Positions 11,634-22,139 of a stretch of DNA of 64,000 nt are shown here, piece after piece (positions within the stretch are counted from its first letter, which is position 1; every line of letters starts with the position of its first letter). This stretch comes from Sorghum bicolor (lineage: Eukaryota; Streptophyta; Magnoliopsida; Poales; Poaceae). The notes beneath the pieces were generated by a model, which did no database searches, was not told where the DNA came from, and worked only from the letters and a program-made list of their open reading frames with translations. Location: NCBI RefSeq assembly GCF_000003195.3, contig NC_012870.2, positions 50,410,396 to 50,474,395 on the forward strand, written 5' to 3'. A program made the position numbers and the translations under genes.

Positions 11634-11838
11634 TTGGTGGGAACATTTGAAAAACTTTACAGAGGTGGTTGGGTTAAGAGAACCGCCTATGGAAACAAAT
11701 TTCCACAGGTGGGTGGCAGTTCTCAGTTAACTGCCAGTGGAAAGTTTCATGTCCACTGGCCCACAGCGTTGGTGGGTTTGAAAAATACCTGTAGAAATAG
11801 GTTTGGAACAGCTTGTACAGAGCTTCATTGTACTAGTG
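11634..11838 (+). repeat. CACTA-type subterminal repeats and likely 3' end
   Basis: A cluster of inverted and direct repeats built on GGTGGTTGGGTTAAGAGAACC and TTTCCACAGGTGGGTGGCAG, typical of grass CACTA subterminal regions. The stretch ends near TTGTACTAGTG (11828-11838), an imperfect match to the CTTGTAGTG terminus. It would close the element that holds the Ulp1-like remnant. Confidence 0.5.
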
Positions 11839-12366
11839 AGTAGTACTATAGATGCTTGATCTTATGGTACTTATAACTGGCTGTTACGTTTTTATTTTAG
11901 TATACTATTAGTACATATAGAGAATATAAGACTAATTATAAATTACTAAACCTTTTGATCAAGTGGAAGATTGTTGAATGATTTTGTTTTAGTCAATGAC
12001 AAACTAAGTCATTAAGTGCTTAAAGGCTGGCTAAGAGTTCATGACTGAGGGACTTAATTTACAGACCCAACGGTCACTAACCTTGTCCCGGGGTGCCCTG
12101 GCTATAAGAAGAGGGGACGCAGTGTCTAATTAATGACGTGGTCATACCATGATTTAACAACCTAATTGTTCAAAGTAAGATCGGTGCAGGAGACAGGAAA
12201 AAAATGGATGTAGGCTGCCTGCACCAGCGTCTCTAGGCAGACCCACTCGAATGAAAGCCACGTGTCCCAGGACATCCATCCCACAGCTAGGTCGCAGGAA
12301 ACCCATCGTACCGCCAGCCACCCTTGTGCCGGTGTCCTCATCACCGACCTCCAAGGTGATCGACAC
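11839..12366. other. Unassigned intergenic sequence
   Basis: I see no supported gene or repeat end. Open frames near 12154-12368 on the minus strand overlap each other and lack recognisable motifs. Confidence 0.3.
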
Positions 12367-12375
12367 ACTATGCCT

Positions 12376-12617
12376 ACTGGCGGACCCAGAAACGAACCAA
12401 GAGGAGGCTAAATAACATAGTTGATTTTTTTTTCTCGCTCAATACAGTACACTAATAGATATAGCTAAGATTAATAATTCAATATTGATTCGAAGTGCTT
12501 AAAAGAAAATATTCATAAAATAAACATAAAAAATAGCAAATACATAAAGTCTTTTGCTAAAAAGAAAATCTGTTAAAAAAATTTTGAGCCCACCAGCCCC
12601 CCATGCGTCCGCCAATG
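12376..12617. mobile_element. Short TIR element with 9-bp target duplication
   Basis: A 242-bp AT-rich element whose ends share TGGCGGAC / GTCCGCCA. The perfect 9-bp direct repeat ACTATGCCT flanks it at 12367-12375 and 12618-12626. A 9-bp duplication points to a Mutator-like (MULE) non-autonomous element; hAT (8 bp) is the alternative. There is no coding capacity. Confidence 0.65.
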
Positions 12618-13061
12618 ACTATGCCTGCATCACGTAGGCATGGGGACTTCAGCAGCTCTATGAGCATCTTTCTCTGATTGTACGATGTAACTATTCCTGA
12701 TCTCTAAGAGAATCTTCAAGAGTTTAGAATATTTTGTTTTCGAAAACATGATATTTTTCAACTCTCAAATAATTATGAAAAGAAAAAAGTGGTCATCTCC
12801 AATAGTACTCCTCCAAGATTTGTGGACCTATGCTCACATCCTGCGTGGTTTTTGTTTCCCCCGCCGCTAGGTCACTTCTTCTGTCTCATCTACGTCGCCG
12901 TCGCACGCCTTCACCCTTCCCCCGAGCAGCAGCCGCTGGCAACCAGGCAATGCTCCCACCCATTATCCGGCAACCAGCAGCCGGCCATCAGTATCATCTA
13001 GTAGTACTACCAACAGGCAAGCAGGCAGCAGGAGCCGTTCGGTAGCAAGCGACGAAGCAGT

Positions 13062-13240
13062 GACAAGTCGATCCACTATGCCAAAGCCAACTCCGCCACC
13101 GCCGCCAAGGCCAGCGCCACCGCCGACCCGTCGCAGCAGTTCGTGGACGCGCTGATCCAGACAACGGCATGTCCGTGCGATACAACACCGCAGCGTTACT
13201 CCTAGGCGGCATGGCTGCTTACTATGCCAACATACACTAT
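13062..13240 (+). pseudogene. Possible host-gene fragment of unknown function
   Basis: A GC-rich stretch whose translation reads like real protein: KANSATAAKASATADPSQQF then, after a one-base frame change, MSVRYNTAALLLGGMAAYYA. The compositional contrast with flanking DNA and its position just before a CACTA terminus suggest a gene piece interrupted or captured by the transposon. I do not recognise the family. It could also be a chance open frame. Confidence 0.3.
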
Positions 13241-13248
13241 CTGCTCTC

Positions 13249-13479
13249 ACTGCTACAGAAAAAAAATTAACCAAGACACGCAAAAGTGATTTACCGAGAC
13301 GGTTTTTTAACCGCCTCGGATCAAAGGTCACGCTAAATAAAATATTTTCTGAGGCGGTTATAATACGCGCCTCGTTAATCAAAACAAAAAATAAAGCAAA
13401 AGCCCGCAGCCCAACCGGGCCTGGACCTGGGCCTCTGCCGTCGCCCGTGGGTGTCGGACCCACGCCTATAGCCACCGGA
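13249..13479 (+). mobile_element. CACTA element 5' end (first of two)
   Basis: It begins CACTGCTACAGAAAAAAA, followed by subterminal repeats around ACCGAGACGGTTTTTTAACC and GAGGCGGTTA. It is cut off at 13480 by a second CACTA terminus. Its 3' end is not seen in the window. Confidence 0.55.
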
Positions 13480-13559
13480 CACTACTACAGAATAAGGCAT
13501 TGGTCGATGTCCAAAATCGCCAAAATTCTCAGCCCTTTTGCGGCCCGGGCTAAAGACCC

Positions 13560-13801
13560 CTTTAACACCGATTTGTAACACGGGCCGATGCTACAGGGGT
13601 CTGCCCAACGGCTACTGACTGTTGGAGCAGGGACCCTTTAGCACCGGTTCGTGTTACCAACCGGTGCTAAAGGGTTCCCTTTAGCACCGGTCTGTGTCAC
13701 AAGCCGGGTCAAACCCTTTAGCACCGGTTCAAGGCACAAACCGGTGCTGAAGGGTCACCATTAGACCGGGTTTGTGCCTTGAACCGGTGCTAAAGGGTCC
13801 A
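13560..13801 (+). repeat. CACTA subterminal repeats (CCTTTAGCACCGGTT)
   Basis: At least six direct and inverted copies of a unit containing CTTTAGCACCGGTT / AACCGGTGCTAAAGG, some diverged. Such repeats bind the element's own DNA-binding protein in studied CACTA transposons. They directly follow the CACTA terminus at 13480. Confidence 0.75.
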
Positions 13802-14452
13802 GTTTATAGGCCGCTGCTACCTCTCCTCCCCTTTGCTTGGGTCATTTGAAACCAGAGAGCACCATTATTGTTGCTAGAGCTAGCATTTGTTCTTTTTGAT
13901 TGTTCTTGCTTGTTCTTCATCTCCGGCATCCATCGTTGATCTTCTTCGACTCCGTCATCGTCTCTTCGTGCTTGGAGGTGACTATCTTCATCCTTCCTTG
14001 TATTTTTACGTTGTTTTTGGCTTGTGATTTTCACATCATTTTTAGCTCAAATCCACTTATTATTTTGAATCCTTCGTTTGAATTAGTATCCATATATATC
14101 ATATTTCATGGTTGACCTAGTATTAATGTAGTTTGCAAGAATGAATTATAGTATATTTTTTATTTTTTTCTTTATATTAGAACATGAGATGATATTATTA
14201 TGTTCTTCTTTATTACTACATAATATCCATTGTATAATTTAGAAAATTTGTTGAAGTAGCTAGACAAATAAATGATATTATTAGATTCTTTTTTAATCAT
14301 ACTTGTTTACTAGAAAATGTGGAATTTGTAATTGTTTAAAAATTAAGTATGGATAGTAGATGTAAACCGTGACCGGCTCGGTCTCTCAACGGATTCAAAA
14401 GCGATACCGGCCGAAACTCCCTCTCATTACTTGCGACAAGTGTGGGCAGAAG
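13802..14452 (+). pseudogene. CACTA leader and start of GRF zinc-finger gene
   Basis: After a CT-rich leader and AT-rich sequence, a frame from about 14368 to 14452 reads GSVSQRIQKRYRPKLPLITC, then DKCGQK. This is the N-terminal half of a GRF-type zinc finger found in many plant transposon-linked proteins. It is cut exactly at the target duplication of element B. The other half starts at 30305 with IVMDYKC. Confidence 0.65.
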
Positions 14453-15459
14453 TGTCGGTGTTTTCCCCCGGGGGGTCTCACCAACGAGTAAATTTGTATG
14501 CGTGCTCCCTTTCCCGGATGGTGATGCAAGAAGACACAGAGATTTATCCTGGTTCGGGCAAGAGAAGGCCCTACGTCCAGCGGGGGGGAGAGAGTTTGTA
14601 TTATCTCGCACCTAAGTGCTTGTATAGGGGCGAATACAAGCGTGGTATGAAGTGTGGAGCTCTACTACGTATGAGCGTGGTCTTGTGTCGTGATCCCTCT
14701 GTTCTATTCCTGAGTCCCTCCTTTTATAGTTCCAAGGAAGGACCTAGGGTACATGTATAGGTGTAGGAATTGGAGTCGATAGCAGCATGGAGCGCTGACC
14801 TACTCGAGGTTTCTGTACCGGCATGACCTCGAGCCGTCCCGTCTTAATAGCCTGGTGATGATCACGCGTGCCCCTGCATTCTGCTCTGCGCGCCGTCTTG
14901 GATTGGTTCGACGGATGCACGCTTATATGGCTCGGCGGCAAATCCGGCGGAGCGGTTACGGCGTGGTCAGTCGACGCCCGACTCGTCTCCAGGAAGGAGC
15001 CTGGTGAAGTCGAGGGTCGGACGCCGTACGAGGTGTCGATATCTGGAGTGCTGACCTTGGGTGTCTCGAGGGGGTCCCGATTAGACGTTCCATCCTTGTT
15101 TCCCGCGTCCTGACACGCCCTGGGTCGTTCGGTGGGAAGGCTGCAAAAAGAACGATGGGACAGAAGCCTGTTCCCTATCACGCCTCCCGTGACCCGTGTG
15201 TTAGGTGGGGAAGCGTCAGGTGCATTAAATGCCCTGGCTGTCGTGCGCGCGTCAGGCGGCGGACAGTGTCCTTGCGCTCGACGCCTCTCGGTTCGCTCGA
15301 GCCCGCTTCCGTATTCGACGGCAGTTGTCGCTCGAGCCCTGACCGATTCGCTCGACGCTATTTCCGTCTTCGAGGCTGCGGCCATCGATGGCCGCGCGTG
15401 TGTACGGATGGTCTCGTTATACGCATTGGTGAGGGTACCCCTTGTTGATACCCTCGACA
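14453..15459 (-). repeat. Element B 3' LTR
   Basis: It starts TGTCGGTGTTTTC and ends TACCCTCGACA. The promoter is read on the minus strand, with a TATA box at 14721-14729 (CTATAAAAG). Long open frames inside it on both strands are not conserved protein and follow from high GC. Confidence 0.95.
14721..14729 (-). promoter_or_regulatory. TATA box of element B LTR
   Basis: CTATAAAAG on the minus strand; the same motif is at 29561-29569 in the 5' LTR. In the 5' LTR the solo-LTR insertion lies downstream of this TATA box, so transcripts from the promoter would have to read through 1.6 kb of foreign sequence. Confidence 0.7.
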
Positions 15460-15474
15460 GTAGCCCCCGAGTCT
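15460..15474 (-). other. Element B polypurine tract
   Basis: GACTCGGGGGCTAC on the minus strand lies directly against the 3' LTR. It is the form usual for Tat elements. Confidence 0.85.
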
Positions 15475-16247
15475 TCATTCGAGCGCTGGCGCTCGAGTGG
15501 AGACTTTCGTTTTTACGGTCGAGCTTCCACGGGGGCGCGCGAGCGACCCCGCGGGGGTAGCCCCCGAGCCCTCGAGGGAGTATTTAACTCCTTCGAGGGT
15601 TATTTTGCCAAATTTGCAGAAACGCTATCAACACCCGTGGTGGAAGGTTCTGTTCGGCTTTGCCTTGCGTGGAGGTTTCGACGTACTCTCGATAGAGCGA
15701 GCGTCTTCCACCCCAGATTGAGTTCCTAGCGGGTAGTCCAAGTGAGAACCTGTGCCCCTTTCGAGGGGGTCAGCTGTAGCCCGGAGGCGTCCTCATAAAG
15801 CAGGGTCGACGTGGTCGGGGATACCGGTCTCATTCGATAGAGTCCAGCGGCTCGATGCCTCCCTTCGGGGGGATTCCTCTCGACTGTCTCGACCCTACCT
15901 TGGACATCGCCAGCGAGTCCTCGAGGCGGGCCTCGATTTTCGACCACTCGCTGGGGATCCCTGACTCTTGGTGCTCGAGATCGGCTGTCGAACCCTTTCG
16001 ACGGGCCAGCCATCGACCTCTCGAGACTATCGTGAGCGCATACCTTGGCTTACGAAGTAAGGAAGCTGCCGTGCCGGTTCGTCTTTCTGCCCGTTGGGCG
16101 CACCTTTTGAGGTAAGTGACGTTGCGACACTGTATCGGCGGGGAATTCGGAGCGTCCGGCCTGTGAGGAGAGAAAGGACCGTTCGACGGCGCATTTATGG
16201 GGGGAGTTACCTCATTTATCGGATCTATCCGTTGGTTGGCCCCTATC
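15475..16247. other. Element B noncoding segment before the antisense gene
   Basis: A GC-rich region with many CTCGAG/TCGAGG motifs. It has no conserved protein. It separates the polypurine tract from the promoter of the antisense gene and may hold that gene's upstream control sequences. Confidence 0.5.
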
Positions 16248-16255
16248 TATAAATA
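16248..16255 (+). promoter_or_regulatory. TATA box of the element B antisense gene
   Basis: TATAAATA is followed by a CT-rich leader (about 16270-16350) typical of plant promoters. The first ATG is at 16394, so the leader would be about 110 bases. It is oriented opposite to the LTR promoters. Confidence 0.65.
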
Positions 16256-18639
16256 CGCCGTGGCGTTGCTCCATTCTTTCTTTCCCCTTCCGTCCTCTCG
16301 CCTTCGTCTTCTCGCTGCCTTCGCTCTCTTGCTTCCTCCACGCGCGCGTGCACCCCCTCGAGCGGTAGTGAATCCACCATCCTTCCAACCAAGATGCCTG
16401 TGAGGCTTGTTGCCGCCGACGACTGGCGTCCGTCGTTGATGACGGACCGCCGTCTGCTAGAGCTCGAGAATGAAGGGCTCTTGCGCCGCCGCACTTCGCA
16501 GTCTTCGCCGGAGTGGATCGCGCCGCCGGCGAGTCACAGGGAGCCCCAGCCACCCGAGGGCTATGTGGTGTCATTCGCCAAGTTCCACCGCCATGGCTTG
16601 GGTGCTCCCCCCGAGTCGCTTTATGCGGGCCCTCTGCTTCCACTATGGAGTGGAGCTCCAGCATTTTTCCCCGAACGCCATCACTGTCGCGGCGGTCTTC
16701 GTCGCGGTGTGTGAGGGCTATCTGGGGATGATGCCCCATTGGGATCTATGGCTCCACCTCTACAGGGGCGAACTTTTCAACGCCCCCACCGGAACCACCG
16801 GCGTGAGGAAACCCGTGCGGGCCGGATGCCTCAACCTGGTGTTGAAGACAAAGAAGACGGAAAGGCCGCGCGAGTACATCCCGGTGGGGCTGTCGTCGAA
16901 CCATGCTGGGTGGGACTCCCAGTGGTTCTATGTGAGAAACGACGACGGTCTCTTCCCCGCCTACACGGGCCGTCTGATCTCGGAGCGCCCAGACAACTGG
17001 ACGTATGGCGTCGTCCAAGAGCACCAGTCGCGGCTCGACCCCCTCCTCGACGCCATGAAGAAGCTGCGCCTGGAGGGCCTGTCCGCCGCTCTCGTCCTCT
17101 CGGCCGTCCATCGTCGGAGGGTCCTTCCCCTGATGTCTCGGCCGTTGAGGATGGACGAAATGGGGCCGGGCGTCTCGTCCCGGGATCTCGAAGCTTGCCG
17201 GATGTCCAACGTGGCTCTGGCGGACGATGAAGTCGCCGCCCGGGTCAGGGCGGCCATCGCCGGCGACTTCAAGTCTCAGCACGTCAACGGCTTCCCCATG
17301 AGGCCTGATGAAGGCTCGGTCGATCTGGTATGTTTTCTTCCTCGTGGGTAGCCTTGACTCTGGGTTCCTTTTCCACCCCCTTTTTCTAAGTCTACTTTTT
17401 ACAGTGGCAGGGGCGGATCGACGTTCGATCCTCGAGGCCCCCGGTGAGGGAGGACGAAGTCGACCGCGACGCGCGGCGCCGGTCCGCCGAGAAGTCGAAG
17501 TCCGTCAAGGACTCTAAGAAGAAGGGGGAGAAGAAGAAAAACCTCGACCGGCAAGCCTTAGAGGCGCGCCGGTCCAAGTCCAGGCAGAGGGGAGAGCCTG
17601 AGGAAGAGTCCCCCAACGAGAAAGATGACGACGATGACGAGGACAGTGAGGACTCCGAGGGGATGGCGTCTTGTCTTGACCGGATCCTCGGGGGTCCATC
17701 TCAAGGCGACGTCGACGCTCCTTAGGCGGAAGCTCCGATGGGGGGCCCGGGCGGATCCTACCGTCCTCGCGCCGATACCCCTCCCGCGCCCAAGGTCAGT
17801 CAAGTCGTGCCGCGCCCTCCCCCGGCGCTCAGGGAGAGCGGTCATGCCAGGCCCCAAGCGACGGGGCCACTGACCCGCGGTCGCGCAGCGGCCTCCGAGA
17901 AAGGAGAGGTCGGCCGCAGGAGCGCCAGTCCCGGCGCCCGTCAGGCGGGAACTAACGCACCTAGGCTAGCGCCTGCCCTCGAGGGGCCTGGAGCCCTGAC
18001 GCGGGGTGGCTCGAGGCCCACCAGTCGGGGCGGAGGGAGGCGAGCTGTTCTCCCTGTGGGGTAAGCCTTCTCGATGCTGTGGCTTTTGTCTTCCTGTTCC
18101 TCTGCGTTTGCTCATATACCGATCTTTTCTCAGGCTAAAGCGGACCCTCGAGCAGGCCCAGCCATCCATGGCAAAGAGGCTCAAAACGGGCGCCGCCTCC
18201 AAGGAACCAGGTTCGTAGTTTATTTCTGGGCCTTGCGATGTTCTTGTGTCAGTTATTATAACGTCTGACCTTTTTACCCTTTGTTTTGTAGGCTCCTCCA
18301 GTTCCCAACCTCCAGCCGGCGTCGAGAGGGCTCCGTCTCGTCCCGCGCCTACTCCGTCGCTGCAGACTTGTGATGAGGCGCCCCAGACGCAAGCGTCAGA
18401 GGGAGCCCCCGATCCCCCTAGATTGGGGGTCGAGGGGGAACCCATCACCATCAGCGACACGTCTGATGGTGACAGAGCGTCTGGGGGTGCCCGCCCCATG
18501 GAGGAGGAAACTTCGACCCCTCATGTCGAGGGATCAACTCCCTGGCCCGCCGGCCTCCGCACCCTCGAGGAGCAGAAAAAGAAGAGGGAGGAGGATGAAT
18601 AGCGGGAGCGCGAGGCGGCGCGGCAGCCACAGGAGCATG

Positions 18640-18656
18640 AGGCACAGCAACAGCAG

Positions 18657-18688
<32 letters not shown>

Positions 18689-18745
18689 ACCGCAGCAGCA
18701 ACAGCAGCAACCACCGCAGCAGCAACAGCAGCAGCAGCAGGCGGG
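18640..18745 (+). repeat. CAG/CAA (poly-Gln) repeat in the antisense gene
   Basis: About 32 Gln codons, with CAG and CAA mixed, are interrupted by Pro codons. The tract is in the same frame as the upstream part of exon 4. On the opposite strand it produces artificial Cys-, Leu- or Ala-rich frames. Confidence 0.85.
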
Positions 18746-19486
18746 CCAAGAGGAGGGACCGCTCGAGCCTCCGCCCCAAGGTCCGGCCCAGCCAGTGCCA
18801 CCAGAGCCGCAAGAGCTCGGCGAGGAGGAGGACCTGCCGGTGTACGGCCCCCCAACCCCGGCGTGGCTCCTCCCGGGGGCACCTGCCGCGATCCGGGCAG
18901 AGCCGGGGCGAGCGGATGGAGTGGTGGCGCTCGCCTGCCTGAATCGCACGCCCCCGACCCCAAGTCCGATATCAAGAGGACAATTTACGGCATGGACGGG
19001 ATCGCCCCAGGGTTCCTCCGGGAACGTCGGGCGTGGGAGGACCGCTTTCCTTCCGAGGAGGATGAAATTGGGGCATCGGGGACCAAGGATGGAACCTGGA
19101 AGACGGTGGACGACGACGGACGGTTCCCATGCCTCGTCGACCTGTTCCTGCGCCATGGGGGCTCCCTCGAGACCGTCGAGGGCCTCATCCGCGGCGTTAA
19201 GGCGCGGGCTGACCGGGAGATGGAGCACTGGTGCCCCGACCGCATCCGTATCCGGGCCTCCCACGACCCGTCTGAGCCCGACATCTTCCTCGACGATCGG
19301 AAGGAGGCGGAGAAGTGGGAACACGTCGAGGAGCTCCGTCTTTGGATGAAGCATGTGGTGGGTCTCCTCTCGGACGTTATCAACAACGGGCTCGGCCCGG
19401 CTTATTTCGTAAGTGTTTCTCGAACTCCAATCCTCATGGTGCTTTCTGGTTTCTGTATTCTAATCCATCCGACCCTTGATTCGTAG

Positions 19487-20147
19487 GATATGAAAGAGAC
19501 CTCCCGCATCAAGTCCAGCTTCATACACGCCACGAGGGGCGGTTGGGAGCAGCTCCCCCTCCTCAAGGATCAACTCCTCGAGTCGCAGGAAAAGCTCCTT
19601 AAAGCTTACAAAGATCTCATAGCACTCGAGGAGGAGAAGAAGGCGAGGGAGGCTGCCTTGGCCGAGGCCCGAGAGACCTCGAAGAAGGCGGAGGAGGAGA
19701 CGATGCAGCTACGGGAGCGGGCTCTTACGGTCGAGGAAGCCGCGTCCAGAGCCCGGGAGGAGGCCCTGTCCTACAAGAGCGTTATCGCGGATCTGGACAA
19801 GGAGAAGGGCCTCCTTAAATCCGACCTGGACTCTCTCCGAGAGTCCTTCCGAAAGACGAAGGTGGAGCATGTGAATGGCGAGGTCACCAGGGGCGCCGCG
19901 GAGGAAGCCAAGAAGAAGGCCCTCGAAGATCTCGAGGCGGAGCGGGCTCGATCCCGCAATCTCTCTAACGACGTCGAGCGCCTGAAGGGAGAATTGCTGG
20001 AGAAGAGTGGGGCCATTGCTCAGGCTGGCAAGGCGATCGAGGATCTCCGCGTTGCCAACACCGAGCTGGCACGCTCCAACAAAGAGATCGAGGGGGCCAA
20101 CACCAGGCTAGTCGGCGAGAACACGGCCCTCGAGGAGACCGTACGCG
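19487..20147 (+). pseudogene. Exon 5 of antisense gene: coiled coil
   Basis: About 220 uninterrupted codons rich in Glu, Lys, Ala and Leu in heptads (ESQEKLLKAYKDLIALEEEK, AEEAKKKALEDLEAERARS), continuing into exon 6 (LKDELLAAQAEARNAKAQLE). It is open throughout with no lesion. In exon 6 the coil is followed by a conserved-looking acidic tail ending EGSEDRAAD. Confidence 0.8.
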
Positions 20148-20704
20148 GTATGTTTCCTCTATCAGATTTCTTTTTCCGAGGTGTGCTTAGTTTTTCCTAA
20201 GGTCTCTTTGTATTGGCTTTTACAGGGCTCAAGGACGAACTCCTGGCCGCCCAAGCCGAGGCTCGCAACGCCAAGGCTCAGCTCGAGGCGGAGGTTGCTT
20301 TGAACCGTCGAGTGCGGACGGCGATAAGTGATCTCTCGACCTCTTGGGAGGTCGAGCCTATGGATGAGTCGAGGGAGGGCGCTCGAGGCGACGCCCTGGT
20401 CGACCAGTTGTGCTACATAGGCGCGACGCTGCGAGATCGGGTGCGGGACGCCCTCCACATCGGGGTGAAGCGGGCGATGGCGGTTGTCTACTCGGGCTTC
20501 TCCTACGACATGGAGGTGGTGTCCCATGGCTTCGTCACCGACATCTCCAAGACCGACGCGGAGAACGTGGAGAGGCTCCATGCCTTGATCGACGACACGG
20601 AGGCTCCTGGGGAAAGGTTGGCCAAGCTTTTCGAGCCTGAGGTGCTCCCTCCTGAGGCTAGCTCGGGCGGAGGCGAGGGCAGTGAGGATCGTGCCGCGGA
20701 CTGA

Positions 20705-21263
20705 GGCCTGCGAGCCTGCTCAGGGCGCCTGAGGCCCCTTGTATGATACTTTGTTAATTCTGTGGGTAACTGATGCTGTATCACTTTCGTAATTGTTAAA
20801 TGCTTATTTTGTCTTTCCGCTTGATGCTTTCGTTTCTCTTTGCGCCTACGTTTGTATCCCTTGCTCGATTTTTCGTAAAAGACCACCTCGATCACTTCAA
20901 TGGTGGGGAAGTGAGTAGAGTTTCCGTAGCCCGGGGGCATAGGAGTTCTCCAGCTCGTTGTCCCTCGGCCTTTGAGGGGCTCGATGCGCCTTAGCTACTT
21001 GAACCGTGCAAGGTTTACTACGTAAGAAAAGAAAACTTCTTGGTTTTTTCGATACTCGGGGGGGGATCGTCCCCCTGGTAGCCCCGAGGGGGTGCTGACT
21101 ATGATGGGTCATAGTCGGCGCCCCCTTTTAACATCGAGATCATGACTTATTAATCTTCTCGGCACAAAAGAAGAATTGTTTCGAGGGAAGGACTTTATTT
21201 ATTCATTCATTCGTTTACAAAGTCTTGGTACAAAATGTAAGCAGGAACATAAATTTAGAACTT
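20705..21263. other. Convergent 3' ends of antisense gene and pol (element B)
   Basis: 559 bp between the stop of the plus-strand antisense gene and the stop of minus-strand integrase. It has no coding potential. Both transcripts should end or overlap here. Confidence 0.6.
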
Positions 21264-22139
21264 CTAGGGGTAGAATCGACGTAGCTGTTCGATGTTCCAT
21301 GCGTTGGTGAGAATTGCCCCCTTTTCGTCCGCCAGCTTGTACGTTCCCGGCTTCAGGACCTCGGCTACCACGTACGGACCTTCCCAAGGCGGAGTCAGCT
21401 TGTGGCGTCCCTGATTGCTTTGCCGGCGTCGTAGGACTAGGTCGCCCACGTTGAGGTCCCTCTTGCGCACATGCTTGTCGTGGTAGCGTCGAAGCCTTTG
21501 CTGATATCTGGCAGAGTTGAGGAGGGCCATGTCTCTAGCCTCCTCAAGTTGGTCGACCGCGTTTTCTTGAGTCTCTTTGTTCGATTGCTCGTTGTAGGCC
21601 TTGAGTCGAGGTGACCCATACTCGAGGTCTGTGGGGAGGATAGCCTCAGAGTCGTAGACCATGAAGAACGGGGTGTATTTTGTGGCCCTGCTTGGTGTTG
21701 TCCTAAGGCTCCATAGGACTGAGGAAAGCTCCTCGACCCATTTTTCGCCGAATTTCTTCAATCGATTGTAGATCCTTGGCTTGAGTCCTTGCAAAATCAT
21801 GCCGTTGGCACGCTCGACTTGGCCGTTAGTTCGAGGGTGGGCTACTGCAGACCAGTTCACACGGATGTGATGCCGATCGCAGAAGTCCAAGAACTTTTTG
21901 CCGGTGAACTGGGTGCCGTTGTCGGTGATGATGACATTGGGGATCCCAAACCGATGGATGATGTCGGTGAAGAAAAGGACGGCCTGCTCGGAGCGGATGT
22001 TGGTGATGGGTCGAGCCTCGATCCATTTGGAGAACTTGTCAATGGCCACCAGCAAATGGGTGAATCCTCCTTTCGCCTTTTGTAGAGGTCCTACTAAATC
22101 GAGCCCCCACACCGCAAACGGCCAGGTAATGGGGATCAT
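21264..22139 (-). CDS. Element B integrase core and C-terminus
   Basis: 291 residues in the same frame as upstream pol. The catalytic triad is Asp in VWGLDLVGPL, Asp in VIITDNGTQF and Glu in TNGQVERANG, with normal spacing. The C-terminal DNA-binding part has RRYHDKHVRKRDLNVGDLVL and PPWEGPYVVAEVLKPGTY, ending NAWNIEQLRRFYP, the common Tat C-terminus. There is no chromodomain. Confidence 0.92.
   Translation of the reverse strand: MIPITWPFAVWGLDLVGPLQKAKGGFTHLLVAIDKFSKWIEARPITNIRSEQAVLFFTDIIHRFGIPNVIITDNGTQFTGKKFLDFCDRHHIRVNWSAVAHPRTNGQVERANGMILQGLKPRIYNRLKKFGEKWVEELSSVLWSLRTTPSRATKYTPFFMVYDSEAILPTDLEYGSPRLKAYNEQSNKETQENAVDQLEEARDMALLNSARYQQRLRRYHDKHVRKRDLNVGDLVLRRRQSNQGRHKLTPPWEGPYVVAEVLKPGTYKLADEKGAILTNAWNIEQLRRFYP

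Larger units (their letters stand above)
16394..20704 (+). pseudogene. Element B antisense gene: six exons, gypsy-type domain plus coiled coil
   Basis: Predicted exons are 16394-17327, 17405-18060, 18134-18210, 18292-19408, 19487-20147 and 20226-20704. All introns are GT-AG (starts GTATGT, GTAAGC, GTTCGT, GTAAGT, GTATGT) and codon phases match across every junction. Exon 1 encodes the domain known as putative gypsy-type transposon (Transposase_28): GYVVSFAKFHRHGLG, then FHYGVELQHFSPNAI, CEGYLGMMPHWDLWLHLY and GWDSQWFYVRND. Exon 2 is highly charged. Exon 4 holds a poly-Gln tract and a segment ending WMKHVVGLLSDVINNG. Exons 5-6 form a long coiled coil. Lesions are a one-base gain in a C6 run at 16607-16612, TAG at 17723-17725, TAG at 18600-18602, and a frameshift between about 18830 and 18960. 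The function of such genes is unknown. Confidence 0.8.

Noticed and set aside
12963..13475. 170-codon minus-strand frame across the CACTA terminus
   Set aside because: It crosses a transposon end and two unrelated compositions, so it is a chance frame.
14744..15478. 244-codon minus-strand frame in element B's LTR, repeated at 29584-30300
   Set aside because: It is present in both LTRs only because they are nearly identical; it has GC-rich low-complexity composition and no known domain.
18521..19354. 277-codon minus-strand frame with long Cys/Gly runs
   Set aside because: It is the reverse reading of the poly-Gln CAG/CAA tract in the antisense gene's exon 4.
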